Of a stretch of DNA of 64,000 bases, positions 29,020-37,948 are shown piece after piece. The translations under genes were made by a program, and so were the position numbers. Under the pieces are notes generated by a model. That model made no database searches and had not been told where the DNA came from. It worked only from the letters and a program-made list of their open reading frames with translations. Positions within the stretch are counted from its first letter, which is position 1; every line of letters begins with the position of its first letter. The stretch covers positions 131,926 through 195,925 of the forward strand of contig LT598463.1 in assembly GCA_900074745.1 (NCBI GenBank), given 5' to 3'. Source of the DNA: Lachancea mirantina (taxonomy: Eukaryota; Ascomycota; Saccharomycetes; Saccharomycetales; Saccharomycetaceae).

Positions 29020-29102
29020 ATCTGCCCAACAGCGCCTGTGGAAGCTGAATGATTAATTTATGTACATTAGAATTAGAGAATCGAGATATACTGATCATCC
29101 AC

Positions 29103-30182
29103 TCAATTGCTGAAAGGTCTTCCGGCGTGTTTCATGTATAATAACAAGTTTTCGGTGTACTGGTAAACTCCAAACGAAACACTACCGGCAAGACTTACCT
29201 TCATGAGCCGAGGAGCCCAACCACGCCAAAATTGACTGATTCCTTCCTCAACAAAGATCCGATAAGCACAATTAACCGAACTCTTGTAAGTGCTCCATGC
29301 GTATTTGGATTGCATTCTTGTTTTGATGACATCGATAGGCTGCGTGACGGCGACGACAGCACAGGATGAAAGTGCACCAAGCGCGAATGCGTAGTATTCG
29401 TTGAGGGGCTTGTTGGGCGATACAAACTGTTTCATCATGGTGTAGCTCGTGAATCTCACGGAAGAATTGGCCATCTGGCGAATGATAGTGGGCGCTGTAC
29501 CCTGCACAAATCCACGTAGGCCTCTAGTGAGATATATCTCGCGAATTGTGCCAAAAAAGTGAGAAGATGGATGTTCTTTATAGTGTAGGAAAAGCTTTTG
29601 TCGAGGCGATACCGCAGAATAATCCGGTTTGTGGAAAGTGGCTCGAACTTTAGGTTTAGGTTCGTTTGCATCTGCAGCTGCTTTGTCACCCGGCTGAGCC
29701 CGCTTTGACATGACCAAAGCATTTTCAATCATGGTGGTCTTGATGCTTTCGAAAGGAATAACGAGCAAACTTTCCATGAAGCCAGTGACAGCGCCGGCCA
29801 GCAGCAGTCTTGGTCCTGTCAAAGGCGCACCTTTCTGATCTTCTGCATCCCGCATCAAGTCGCACGCTTTCTCAAAAGTCGTGAAGCGCGCTGCGGTCTT
29901 CAAAACGGTGCCAACGTTCACTGCTGAGCACCCTGCAAAATAAAACTTCAGCTGGTGAAGCATATTAAAGTGCGACGCGCCGCCGATGGCCCGTTGGAGT
30001 TGCATTCCAGTTTTCAGAAACTCAAATGGATACGTCACCGTTGTTTGAAAAATCGCAGCGACACTGCCGGCAGTGATCGACGTTACCAAAGCCTAGAGAT
30101 GTAGATGGTTAATATGTTGCTCAAAATTGCATGCTGAAAACCCCTCGAAACGTACTTCTGGCAAATCCCGAGTCGTGGCCAT
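29103..30182 (-). CDS. MRX20: Mitochondrial carrier with a 5' intron (YFR045W homologue)
   Basis: The gene has two exons: 30156-30182 (27 bases, MATTRDLPE) and 29103-30092. The 63-base intron (30093-30155) starts with GTACGT, has a TATTAAC branch-like site and ends in CTCTAG. Splicing keeps the frame and gives 338 residues. The long exon alone has no ATG at its 5' end, so the intron is needed. Three carrier repeats carry YPFEFLK, IPFESIK and QPIDVIK, matching the PX[DE]XX[KR] signature of the inner mitochondrial membrane family. It is closest in motif style to tricarboxylate carriers. S. cerevisiae YFR045W also has an intron. Its substrate is not certain. Confidence 0.88.
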
Positions 30183-30477
30183 TGTTATAAACTACCAAAG
30201 CGTCCTCACTCGACCGCAATTGCCCAGTATAATGGTCTTGCGTTCCTCGAAACTGTCCATTTCTTGGTCCATCTGTTCGTTTTTTTTACGTTGTTTCGCA
30301 AATGTTTCCCATTTGTTTCCCGTACCCGCCGTTTCCAGTAGTGAAAAAACCCAAAAATCAGCCAAGGACCGCGAGGGAAGGAAGAAGCGGCCGAGGCAAC
30401 AGGCAACCCACTTTCTGGCCACCACCGTACTGGTTTAGTCATTTCGATAACGCAGAGACATATTAAAGAGCAGCCAA

Positions 30478-30489
30478 GTCAATTTTGAC
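30478..30489. promoter_or_regulatory. Inverted repeat GTCAATTTTGAC
   Basis: A palindromic GTCAA/TTGAC pair with a two-base spacer lies about 100 bases before the first DUG1 ATG. A near copy lies at 30569-30581. I do not recognise the factor. Confidence 0.3.
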
Positions 30490-30568
30490 ACATAAAACTG
30501 GGTTTTGAAGTTGCGAAGCAGGAGAACCCGGACCCGTATTCATCAACCTATTTTAAGAATCAAGTAAA

Positions 30569-30581
30569 GGTCAATTTGACC
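30569..30581. promoter_or_regulatory. Inverted repeat GGTCAATTTGACC
   Basis: This 13-base near-perfect palindrome ends seven bases before the first DUG1 ATG. Its position is in the leader or initiation region, so it could act on transcription or on start choice. The role is unknown. Confidence 0.3.
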
Positions 30582-30588
30582 CATTTAT

Positions 30589-32100
30589 ATGAGCTTGAGG
30601 TTGATATTGAAGAGAAGCTACAGTGCTGGTAAGAAAGCTACAACGATGGCAGGCTCTAACGAAAAGTTCACTAAAGTGTTCAACAAGATCGATGAATTGA
30701 CACCCAAATTTGTCGACAGACTGGCCAAGGCAGTTGAGATCAAAGCAGTCTCCGGCGACGAGCTTTTGAGACCAGAAGTGGTGAAAAAGGCGCATTTTCT
30801 TTCGAAACAACTGGAATTGCTGGGATTCGAAGACATTCAACTCCGGGAACTTGGCACGCAACCTCCACCGGTGAATAATCCTTCGCTGCAATTGCCTCCT
30901 GTGGTCTTGTCACGCTACGGTTCCGACCCATCGAAAAGGACTGTTTTGGTGTACGGCCATTACGACGTACAACCTGCATCGATCGAAGACGGTTGGGATT
31001 CTGAGCCTTTCAAGCTTGTCATTGACGAGGATAAGCAGTTGATGCGCGCACGTGGATCTTCTGACGACTCGGGTCCGCTTTTGGGCTGGCTCCACGTCGT
31101 TCAAGCGCATAGAGAAGCCGGTGTCGAATTGCCAGTCAATCTGATTACGTGTTTTGAAGGTATGGAAGAGTCTGGGTCTATTGGGCTCGACAAGTTGATT
31201 GCACAAGAGGCCAAAGGTTATTTCAAGTCCGTCGACACCGTGTGCATTTCAGATAATTACTGGCTTGGTACCCGCAAACCGGTTTTGACCTACGGTTTGC
31301 GTGGTTGCAGTTACTACGAAGTCATAATCGAGGGTCCTGGCGCCGATCTTCACTCCGGAATTTTTGGAGGTGTCATCGCTGAGCCAATGACCGACCTGAT
31401 CAAGGTTTTAGATTCGCTTGTGGACTCGCAAGGGCGCATTCTTATCAAGGGCATCAACGAAATGGTTGCACCCGTTACCGAGCAAGAAAAGAAACTTTAC
31501 GATGATATTGAGTTCAGTCTTGATGACATGAACGAAGCCTCGGGCTCTGAGACCTGCTTATACAAGTCCAAATCCGACATCCTCATGCACCGTTGGAGAT
31601 TCCCATCTCTTTCTATTCATGGGATTGAAGGTGCGTTTTCTGGCTCTGGTGCCAAAACCGTAATTCCTGCTCGTGTGGCCGGTAAGTTCTCTATCAGAAC
31701 CGTTCCAAACATCGAGCCCAGAAAATTGGACAAATTGGTCATCGAACACTGTCAGAGTGTCTTTGAGTCCTTAAACTCTCCCAACACATTTAAAGCGGAG
31801 CTGATTCACGATGGTGACTACTGGATTTCGGACCCATTCAACGCCTCGTTCACAGCCGCTGCCAAGGCCACTAAGACTGTTTATGGTGTTGAACCAGATC
31901 TTACAAGAGAAGGTGGTTCTATCCCTATCACGCTTACTTTTGAAAAAGAGCTGAAGACGAACGTTCTCTTGTTGCCAATGGGAAGAGGTGATGACGGTGC
32001 TCATTCTATAAATGAAAAGTTGGATTTAAGCAATTTTGTCGGTGGAACCAAAACGATGGCAGCGTACCTACATTACTATGCGGAATCCAAAGAGAAATGA
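30589..32100 (+). CDS. DUG1: Cys-Gly metallo-dipeptidase Dug1 with possible mitochondrial form
   Basis: Dug1 is the M20-family zinc dipeptidase that cleaves Cys-Gly in glutathione breakdown. The 503-residue frame shows metal ligands and catalytic residues: His124 and Asp126 in YGHYDVQP, the Asp pair 159-160, Glu193-Glu194 in EGMEESG, Asp222, and a C-terminal DDGAHS. From the second ATG (codon 20, 30646) the protein would be 484 residues, matching S. cerevisiae Dug1 (481). The extra 19 residues (MSLRLILKRSYSAGKKATT) are basic, hydroxylated and free of acid, like a mitochondrial presequence. Both starts are plausible, giving mitochondrial and cytosolic forms; this is inference. The gene is the YFR044C equivalent. 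Confidence 0.93.
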   Translation: MSLRLILKRSYSAGKKATTMAGSNEKFTKVFNKIDELTPKFVDRLAKAVEIKAVSGDELLRPEVVKKAHFLSKQLELLGFEDIQLRELGTQPPPVNNPSLQLPPVVLSRYGSDPSKRTVLVYGHYDVQPASIEDGWDSEPFKLVIDEDKQLMRARGSSDDSGPLLGWLHVVQAHREAGVELPVNLITCFEGMEESGSIGLDKLIAQEAKGYFKSVDTVCISDNYWLGTRKPVLTYGLRGCSYYEVIIEGPGADLHSGIFGGVIAEPMTDLIKVLDSLVDSQGRILIKGINEMVAPVTEQEKKLYDDIEFSLDDMNEASGSETCLYKSKSDILMHRWRFPSLSIHGIEGAFSGSGAKTVIPARVAGKFSIRTVPNIEPRKLDKLVIEHCQSVFESLNSPNTFKAELIHDGDYWISDPFNASFTAAAKATKTVYGVEPDLTREGGSIPITLTFEKELKTNVLLLPMGRGDDGAHSINEKLDLSNFVGGTKTMAAYLHYYAESKEK

Positions 32101-32538
32101 AGGAAATCAAGGCGAATAGGAAAAGCCCTTTTAATTTCCCACTTCACGTGTTTGTAGTTAGAACTTTCCGCGTTTTTTAATGAAAAGTCTTCGGAAGGCG
32201 TCTTTAGCATAGCCCATTTAAGATGCGCGTGAGTCGCGTGGTTAGAAATGCTCTTAGAGTACTTTTACGTGAGTTGTCCCAAATAAAAAACCTGACGATT
32301 GCAATGGCAACAATTATTAAGATACATGATTCTTGTCTTCCGATCGACATCTGCGTCATTCAAGAATAATGCTATTTCCATAGATCATATTAGTCTTTAG
32401 ATTAGGCTTTACATATCAAGAACCTGGCCATAGATTCCTTCGTTACTTATGACGTTCATATTTAAGATCAACTATGGGGCCCAGACTGAAAGACAATTGA
32501 CCTCATATACGTTGCTGATATAGGACCATAAGGTCTCA
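32101..32538. other. Intergenic region DUG1-SEC15
   Basis: This 438-base region holds the DUG1 3' end and the SEC15 promoter. A CACGTG core lies at 32145-32150, 45 bases after the DUG1 stop. I see no RNA gene or significant open frame. Confidence 0.45.
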
Positions 32539-35187
32539 ATGGAAACTGAAACGACGGATTCCGTGTTTTGGAAGCTTCGAGAAATCCTACTTAACTCTGA
32601 CTCTACCCTTTCAAATCTTTCTACAACGGACAATGAACGTAATGTTTCGTTGGAGGACGGTATTACAAGAAACAAAATTGAAGATGACTTCATAATCAAT
32701 GAAAGCTCTTTGGATCAATGCATTCCTTTACTCAGAGCGGCTATTGAGGAGGATGTGCTTGAAAAGACGGTAGAAGAACTGATAAACTCAATTGATGATA
32801 ATTTTGAAAGTGTCGAGAGCCAGATACTCCAGGATGCTGAGGTCAATGATGATCTCTCGGCATCTATTCAGCGAATATCTTCAATTCGGGGTCTTGTTGA
32901 AGGATCGTTAAAGGCGCAAGTTCAAGAGTTAGAGAAAGAGCTAGCTGCTTCTGTGAACGAACTACTGATCAAGAAGCAGGCATTTATCAAAAACAAGAAG
33001 ACATCGACAAAAATTAAGGAAACCACCATTCTGATAAATAAGATCGTGAGAATACTGGAGTTGACCAACAAATGTCAAGATTTAATAAAAGATGGTAATT
33101 TTTTCAAAGCCTTACAAAATCTAGAAAACCTTGAGAGAATTTATCTTCAGGACTTCAAAAATTACAATTTTAAATTCCTCAAGGAAATTAATGCATCAAT
33201 TCCAATTCTGAAAACCAAAATTAAGGACGAAAGCATAAGTTTGATCAAACAATCCTTCAACTCCAATTTAGAGAAAACTTTACTCAACCTGGGTACAACA
33301 CTTTACTCATTCTACAATGATACACTTCTACCTGACTGGACTTCTCAGAAAAAGAGCATGAATCTCGGAAACTTCAAGTTTAATTCTGCAGTTGAGATCT
33401 CGTTGCGAGATCAGAAAAGACTAATGTCACTCGATTTGAATCAATTTTACAAGCTAGATGAGCTCTACGATTCAATATTGATTTTCCAAAACCTCAAAGA
33501 GTTGAGTTATCTGTGCGACGAATTCACTAAAGAGTACGATTTCAGGAAGTCAAAGCTCGTCTATCCCTTGGAGCTCAAAAGTAGCGTGAGTTCGGCCTTT
33601 TCCAATAATCAGAAGGATATAACGGAAATTTTTGGGAAAGACGTCGACATGTCTATGATCAAGAACTACATGTTAAGAGTGCTGGGTTTTTTGGTTTATG
33701 ATAGACACCTTCAAAAATCCACGGATTCCATGCTTTCTGATAGTTCGGATAGCGCCACAGATGATTTTTGGGACAATTACATTGCAAAACTTTCACCTTA
33801 TCTAGAGCATTACGTTACTGTTCTTCTAAAGACAGAAGAGGAATTGGACGAATTCAAGGGGTTTTTGGGCATATTCGTGGCTGTTTTAGAGAATTGGGCG
33901 TTCAATATCGAGGCAATCTACGCAATTCAGGTGCTCGTGTTCAAGAAATTTTGTGCTTTGTTGCGATTCAATTTCGAGCAAGAGTTTCGCGTATTGCTCA
34001 ACGACGATGATTTCATGCCTCTTACTGTCAATGACAAGGACTTATTCAATAAAATTCTAAGGGTGTGTTGGGTTAAAAAGAATGAATTACGGGATAGTGC
34101 TATTATCGAAGAAAATGGGGCATCGCCATCCATTGCAACCCTTCCTTTTTCCCCTTTATATCCTATGACTTGCACTTTAATAAAAAAGACTTACAGCAAG
34201 ATTACGGCATTTTTGGATGACTTCTTTCAACACGATCTTAATTACTTGAGTAAGGTTGTGGTTCAAACCATCGACATCATTTTTAGCAAGATAATCAATG
34301 AAAGAATAAGAGCAAAGTTGGACACAACTTCGCGGGAGGAAATTGCTCAGATTTTAATAAATTTAGACTATTTTGTCATTGCAGCAAAGGAGTTCAGTCT
34401 CATACTCACGCGGGAAAATATAGTTCAGAGCCCTGACATTGAAATTAGACTCAAATCTCAAAAACTGCTCAGCGAAACTCGAGCATTTGCAGAATCCAAA
34501 CTTATAGAACTTATCGATTCTAAAGTGTCAGACTTGATGGAATTTGTTGAATTCGACTGGAATAATGACATCTTGGAGGAAGAGCCTCATATTTTCATCA
34601 AAGATATTGCACAGTTTTTGGAAATGATGTTTACTTCTACGCTGGTCAATCTTCCAGATAGTGTTAAATCATTGCTCATTTTCCGCGAATTTGATGTCCT
34701 GACAAAAAAGTTCTTGGATATGCTGCTACTCGAAACACCCGAGATCATAAGTCCTCAAAGTGTTAGCAATTTTGAGCTCAATATGGATTTCCTGGAGAGT
34801 GTCATTTGGAAAATCTTTCCTAATGACCTAAGCTCACCTGATTCGCAGGGTCTGGCTAGCCCGGATTTGTCCCAAAACTCAGATAATCCAAGGATTTCTA
34901 ACGTCATAGAAAATAACATACGCTCCTTGCGCTCAACGTTTGGCGATTTGAGGCAGCATATTGAATTTCTGAAGGCTCAGAATTTAGAAGAGTACAGAGA
35001 TTCGAGTCTGAGGATGAGAAAATATCCAAGAATAAAGCCTGAGGTTGCACAAATGCTTTACAGTAAAGTACATGTAAGACCACAATCAGCTGAGATGATG
35101 GAGAAAAGCAGCATTTCCATTGATCCAAATTTTGGGGAAACTTCGGGCTCCAACGGAAGAATTGCGAAGTTTTTTAATAGAAGCTAA
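32539..35187 (+). CDS. SEC15: Exocyst subunit Sec15
   Basis: Sec15 is the exocyst subunit that binds the Rab Sec4 on secretory vesicles and connects them to the rest of the tethering complex. The 882-residue product is close to S. cerevisiae Sec15 (910). It is predicted to be almost wholly helical. The N-terminal coiled-coil part (about 75-220) has a VQELEKELAASVNELLIKKQ stretch, and the C-terminal half matches the Sec15 helical-bundle region. No membrane segment is seen. It sits in the YGL233W position. The ATG at 32539 gives a short acidic N-terminus typical of the family. Confidence 0.93.
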   Translation: METETTDSVFWKLREILLNSDSTLSNLSTTDNERNVSLEDGITRNKIEDDFIINESSLDQCIPLLRAAIEEDVLEKTVEELINSIDDNFESVESQILQDAEVNDDLSASIQRISSIRGLVEGSLKAQVQELEKELAASVNELLIKKQAFIKNKKTSTKIKETTILINKIVRILELTNKCQDLIKDGNFFKALQNLENLERIYLQDFKNYNFKFLKEINASIPILKTKIKDESISLIKQSFNSNLEKTLLNLGTTLYSFYNDTLLPDWTSQKKSMNLGNFKFNSAVEISLRDQKRLMSLDLNQFYKLDELYDSILIFQNLKELSYLCDEFTKEYDFRKSKLVYPLELKSSVSSAFSNNQKDITEIFGKDVDMSMIKNYMLRVLGFLVYDRHLQKSTDSMLSDSSDSATDDFWDNYIAKLSPYLEHYVTVLLKTEEELDEFKGFLGIFVAVLENWAFNIEAIYAIQVLVFKKFCALLRFNFEQEFRVLLNDDDFMPLTVNDKDLFNKILRVCWVKKNELRDSAIIEENGASPSIATLPFSPLYPMTCTLIKKTYSKITAFLDDFFQHDLNYLSKVVVQTIDIIFSKIINERIRAKLDTTSREEIAQILINLDYFVIAAKEFSLILTRENIVQSPDIEIRLKSQKLLSETRAFAESKLIELIDSKVSDLMEFVEFDWNNDILEEEPHIFIKDIAQFLEMMFTSTLVNLPDSVKSLLIFREFDVLTKKFLDMLLLETPEIISPQSVSNFELNMDFLESVIWKIFPNDLSSPDSQGLASPDLSQNSDNPRISNVIENNIRSLRSTFGDLRQHIEFLKAQNLEEYRDSSLRMRKYPRIKPEVAQMLYSKVHVRPQSAEMMEKSSISIDPNFGETSGSNGRIAKFFNRS

Positions 35188-35715
35188 ATGAAGAGCGAAA
35201 CTTTAGAAGTCAGCCTGCTACAGTTGCTGACGGTGCCTAGTCTATTCTCAAATTTTGTTGCGATGAAATGCTAGCTAAACTTTGAGATAATACTTGAATT
35301 ATTCAAATCCCTTGTGACTCCTACGCAGACAAGTTTGACGGGCTCTACAATGTAAAATTAGCCCGAAGTGTTCGCTGACCATTGAAACGCTAAATTTCCA
35401 CCATGAACTAGAACTCATTGAGTGAGCCGTACAGGCATTAGAAAAGAATACTACCTTATTATAGCGTTCCAAAATTAATGAATTCTTAAGTGGAAACCTT
35501 CAGGTTGAAATTTCGATTGAAGAATTGTCTGAGTTTTTAGAATATTATTTTTTGACTGCCAACTAAAGACTCTTTTTCTAAAAGTACCATGGTGGAAGGT
35601 CAGATCTTTGGAATTCGTTTCTGCTGTTGGATTTTGTAGAAAATTGTCTATCAGCCAAATATTGAGCTTCAAAGATTCGGTTGGGACGTTTTTGTGAGAC
35701 TGCTCGAAGTAACTA
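35188..35715. other. Convergent intergenic region SEC15-aminotransferase
   Basis: This 528-base gap between two convergent stop codons is AT-rich and has no recognisable gene. An open frame on the minus strand from 35816 to 35475 overlaps the aminotransferase end and looks like chance. In S. cerevisiae SEC15 is followed directly by TAN1, so this gap and the next gene belong to the non-syntenic segment. Confidence 0.45.
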
Positions 35716-37032
35716 TCACAGAATGTTATACTCATTCCAGAAAGCAGTTTCCACAGCTTCTTTGATACGCTGAGCGACCAGCTTATAGTCTTCGAGCTCA
35801 TTGTAAATCTGGACACTAAATCTCACCCATAGTTTATCATTGTGAAAGGCAACCGGGGCGAACTTTTTCTCTGTGATGGCAATCTTCTCGCATTTGGCCT
35901 TCAGCTTGCAGGAATAATCATAATTTGACAATGCCTTGCTCAAGACTGGCTTAAATTCTGGTCTTAAAGGTAATGACACGTTAAACATTCCAGGAATAGC
36001 CAGCGTTTTAGTCGAATTTTCCATAAGCTTGGCGCCGGGACCAAAAATGTCTATAACTGCATCAATGGCATCTTTTCTTAATTCGGATTGATATTCATGA
36101 ATCTTCTTTTCTCCGCCGCAAATAACGCGGCGAAACTCAATGGCTGTCTTGACGCAAAAGTATTGGTAATAGGATACGCTGGCAGTAAAATAGAATTTGT
36201 TGATCAGAATTTCCCGATTATGATTCCTTTGTTGCTCATTTACTGGCTCTGCAATCGGGTGACAAATCTCTGCGGTAAACTGAGATGAAATCGGTAAACT
36301 TTGAATTACAGCATGATGTTTGGGGTTAACATATAATATTCCTGAAGATCTGGGAGTGAAAAGCCATTTATGCAGGTTAGCAGACATGAAATCGGGCTGA
36401 ATTTCGTCTAAAAACCGTAAATCAACTTGACCAGCAGAATGCGCTCCATCCAATAACGAGAGGACGTTGTATTTTTGGCACAGTTTTGTGAGCTGCTCAT
36501 AAGGAAGTCTCACCCCGGGCATTGAGGTAATCATGTCAAACATGCACAATCTGTACTCCCCTGTCGAGAGTTTTGCCTCGAATTTTGCCACAACTTCGGC
36601 GTCTTCCAATGGGTAGGCGAGCTCAACAACGTCGAACCTCAACCCGAAGTATTCGCTCAGAAACCTTACTGTATTTTGACATGATTGGAAAGAGGTGGAG
36701 TGGAAGAGCAGTTTGTCCTTGTTGAAATCCCAAGGAAAAGATCTCAAAACGGTGTTAACTCCCACTGTGGTATTGGTAACCAGCGCCAAGTTATGGTAAT
36801 CAATGTTGAGATATTCGCCCAGACTTTTCAATTGATCCACATATTTGGATTTCAAATCTACAAACATAAGTTGATCGGGATAATCTTCAACTTCTTCACA
36901 GAGCGATTCCTGTTTGTCAATGACACAAGCCGGTGCAGCACCAAAGGAACCATGGTTGACAGGTACTGCTCCCGGGTTCAAATACGAGAAATACTTTTGT
37001 TTAAAATCGTGTCCAAATGTCTCACCAGTCAT
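35716..37032 (-). CDS. PLP-dependent class-V aminotransferase (Egt2 / isopenicillin-N-epimerase type)
   Basis: This 438-residue protein has the fold-type I PLP layout: a substrate-side NHGSFGA motif at 26-32, Asp195 and His198 in LLDGAHSAGQ for the cofactor ring, and the Schiff-base lysine Lys222 in NLHKWLFTP. The family includes isopenicillin-N epimerases, cysteine-desulfurase-like lyases and fungal hercynylcysteine sulfoxide lyase (Egt2) of ergothioneine synthesis. There is no obvious S. cerevisiae counterpart. No EgtB/Egt1-type partner lies in the window, so the reaction stays open. The gene lies between SEC15 and TAN1, which are adjacent in S. cerevisiae. Its promoter carries a CACGTG site 212 bases upstream, compatible with sulfur-responsive control. 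Confidence 0.82.
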   Translation of the reverse strand: MTGETFGHDFKQKYFSYLNPGAVPVNHGSFGAAPACVIDKQESLCEEVEDYPDQLMFVDLKSKYVDQLKSLGEYLNIDYHNLALVTNTTVGVNTVLRSFPWDFNKDKLLFHSTSFQSCQNTVRFLSEYFGLRFDVVELAYPLEDAEVVAKFEAKLSTGEYRLCMFDMITSMPGVRLPYEQLTKLCQKYNVLSLLDGAHSAGQVDLRFLDEIQPDFMSANLHKWLFTPRSSGILYVNPKHHAVIQSLPISSQFTAEICHPIAEPVNEQQRNHNREILINKFYFTASVSYYQYFCVKTAIEFRRVICGGEKKIHEYQSELRKDAIDAVIDIFGPGAKLMENSTKTLAIPGMFNVSLPLRPEFKPVLSKALSNYDYSCKLKAKCEKIAITEKKFAPVAFHNDKLWVRFSVQIYNELEDYKLVAQRIKEAVETAFWNEYNIL

Positions 37033-37146
37033 TTTAGTGTTATTGAAGGTCTAATGACACATTCGGATTATAATTAACTTCTGGCTCGCTTTATAGTTTT
37101 CATTACAGTGATGACTATAAAACTCCAAGTGACTCACTAGGCTCGT

Positions 37147-37162
37147 CAGTTCGGCCGAACTG
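37147..37162. promoter_or_regulatory. 16-base perfect palindrome CAGTTCGGCCGAACTG
   Basis: This perfect palindrome lies 115-130 bases upstream of the aminotransferase ATG. The central CGGCCG flanked by symmetric arms resembles a dimeric fungal zinc-cluster site. The factor is unknown. Confidence 0.45.
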
Positions 37163-37243
37163 CCATGAGAAACTCTACAGCACACGTTTGGGTATAAACC
37201 TAAAGACGGCATCAAGATGACTCGAACTGCCGGATTCGAGTAT

Positions 37244-37249
37244 CACGTG
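37244..37249. promoter_or_regulatory. CACGTG E-box upstream of the aminotransferase
   Basis: The core lies in TATCACGTGG, which matches the RTCACGTG consensus of Cbf1, a partner of Met4 in sulfur gene control. It is 212 bases before the aminotransferase start and about 700 from TAN1. Confidence 0.4.
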
Positions 37250-37590
37250 GATAAGATTGATCAGGATTTTCTTTATCAGTTCGATAAGGTGTTGTAGCTC
37301 TTGCTTGGGACGGTACGGCACCGATTGAAAGTTTCACTTATTCAATTGGTAAAGTGTTAGTGTGTGTTGTGAGGGTGCAGAATGACAAATAGTATGGCAA
37401 AATCAAGGTTTCATCAGTGACATTCTGCAGTTAAACTCAATCTTTACCTTCCTTGCTCATAAGTAAACTGATGTTACGCACCAAACTGCTATCATGCGTA
37501 TAACCCTTGTCAAATCCATTCAACGTACGCAGGTAATCGTGTCAGATGTATTTCGCGCCAAGCTTCGCCGACAATGGGTCATCGTAAGCT

Positions 37591-37893
37591 TTACGCAACA
37601 CTTATGTTAAGTATAAGAACACAATCGGTTAATTTTGCGTTGTTGTTGACCAGTGGCTCTACAATGACACCATATCTGAAGTAGTCTAGAAGAGCTTGAG
37701 ACTTACTCTTAACAAGCCGAAAAACTGATAAGATTCTGGGATCAACACTCCAGAGCTGCTCATTACGTCTAGTCGATATCAAACCCGGCCAGTAATGGGA
37801 TTGACGACTTTCTTGGATATCGACAACTCGCTTCAATATCGAGTGCCATTCTACAATTTCCATAATAACGATGCGGTGAAAAATGAAATTCAT
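37591..37893 (-). CDS. Possible small ORF, unknown
   Basis: A 100-codon frame begins at an ATG at 37893, 55 bases in front of TAN1 on the opposite strand. The protein has mixed composition without repeats, membrane segments or a motif I recognise. A frame of this size can arise by chance in a 900-base gap, so I list it only as a candidate. Confidence 0.18.
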   Translation of the reverse strand: MNFIFHRIVIMEIVEWHSILKRVVDIQESRQSHYWPGLISTRRNEQLWSVDPRILSVFRLVKSKSQALLDYFRYGVIVEPLVNNNAKLTDCVLILNISVA

Positions 37894-37948
37894 ACTAGAA
37901 TCGATGAGTTATAAAGATAAAACCAATCAGGAAAAGAGAAGCATTCTA

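Larger units (their letters stand above)
30183..30588. other. Divergent intergenic region carrier-DUG1
   Basis: This 406-base promoter region is shared by the carrier gene and DUG1. It contains two inverted repeats of GTCAA/TTGAC (annotated separately) and pyrimidine-rich tracts. Overlapping open frames on both strands near 30190-30440 look like chance. Confidence 0.45.
37033..37948. other. Divergent intergenic region aminotransferase-TAN1
   Basis: This 916-base gap holds a 16-base palindrome, a CACGTG box and a spaced inverted repeat with arms TGCAGAATG (37376-37384) and CATTCTGCA (37421-37429). A 100-codon open frame on the minus strand is listed separately. No tRNA signature is seen. Confidence 0.45.

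Noticed and set aside
30127-30442. Open frames on both strands between the carrier and DUG1
   Set aside because: They overlap each other and the carrier first exon, and have no similarity or protein-like pattern.
35475-35816. 113-codon minus-strand frame at the end of the aminotransferase
   Set aside because: It overlaps the conserved aminotransferase C-terminus in another frame and has no ATG supported by context.
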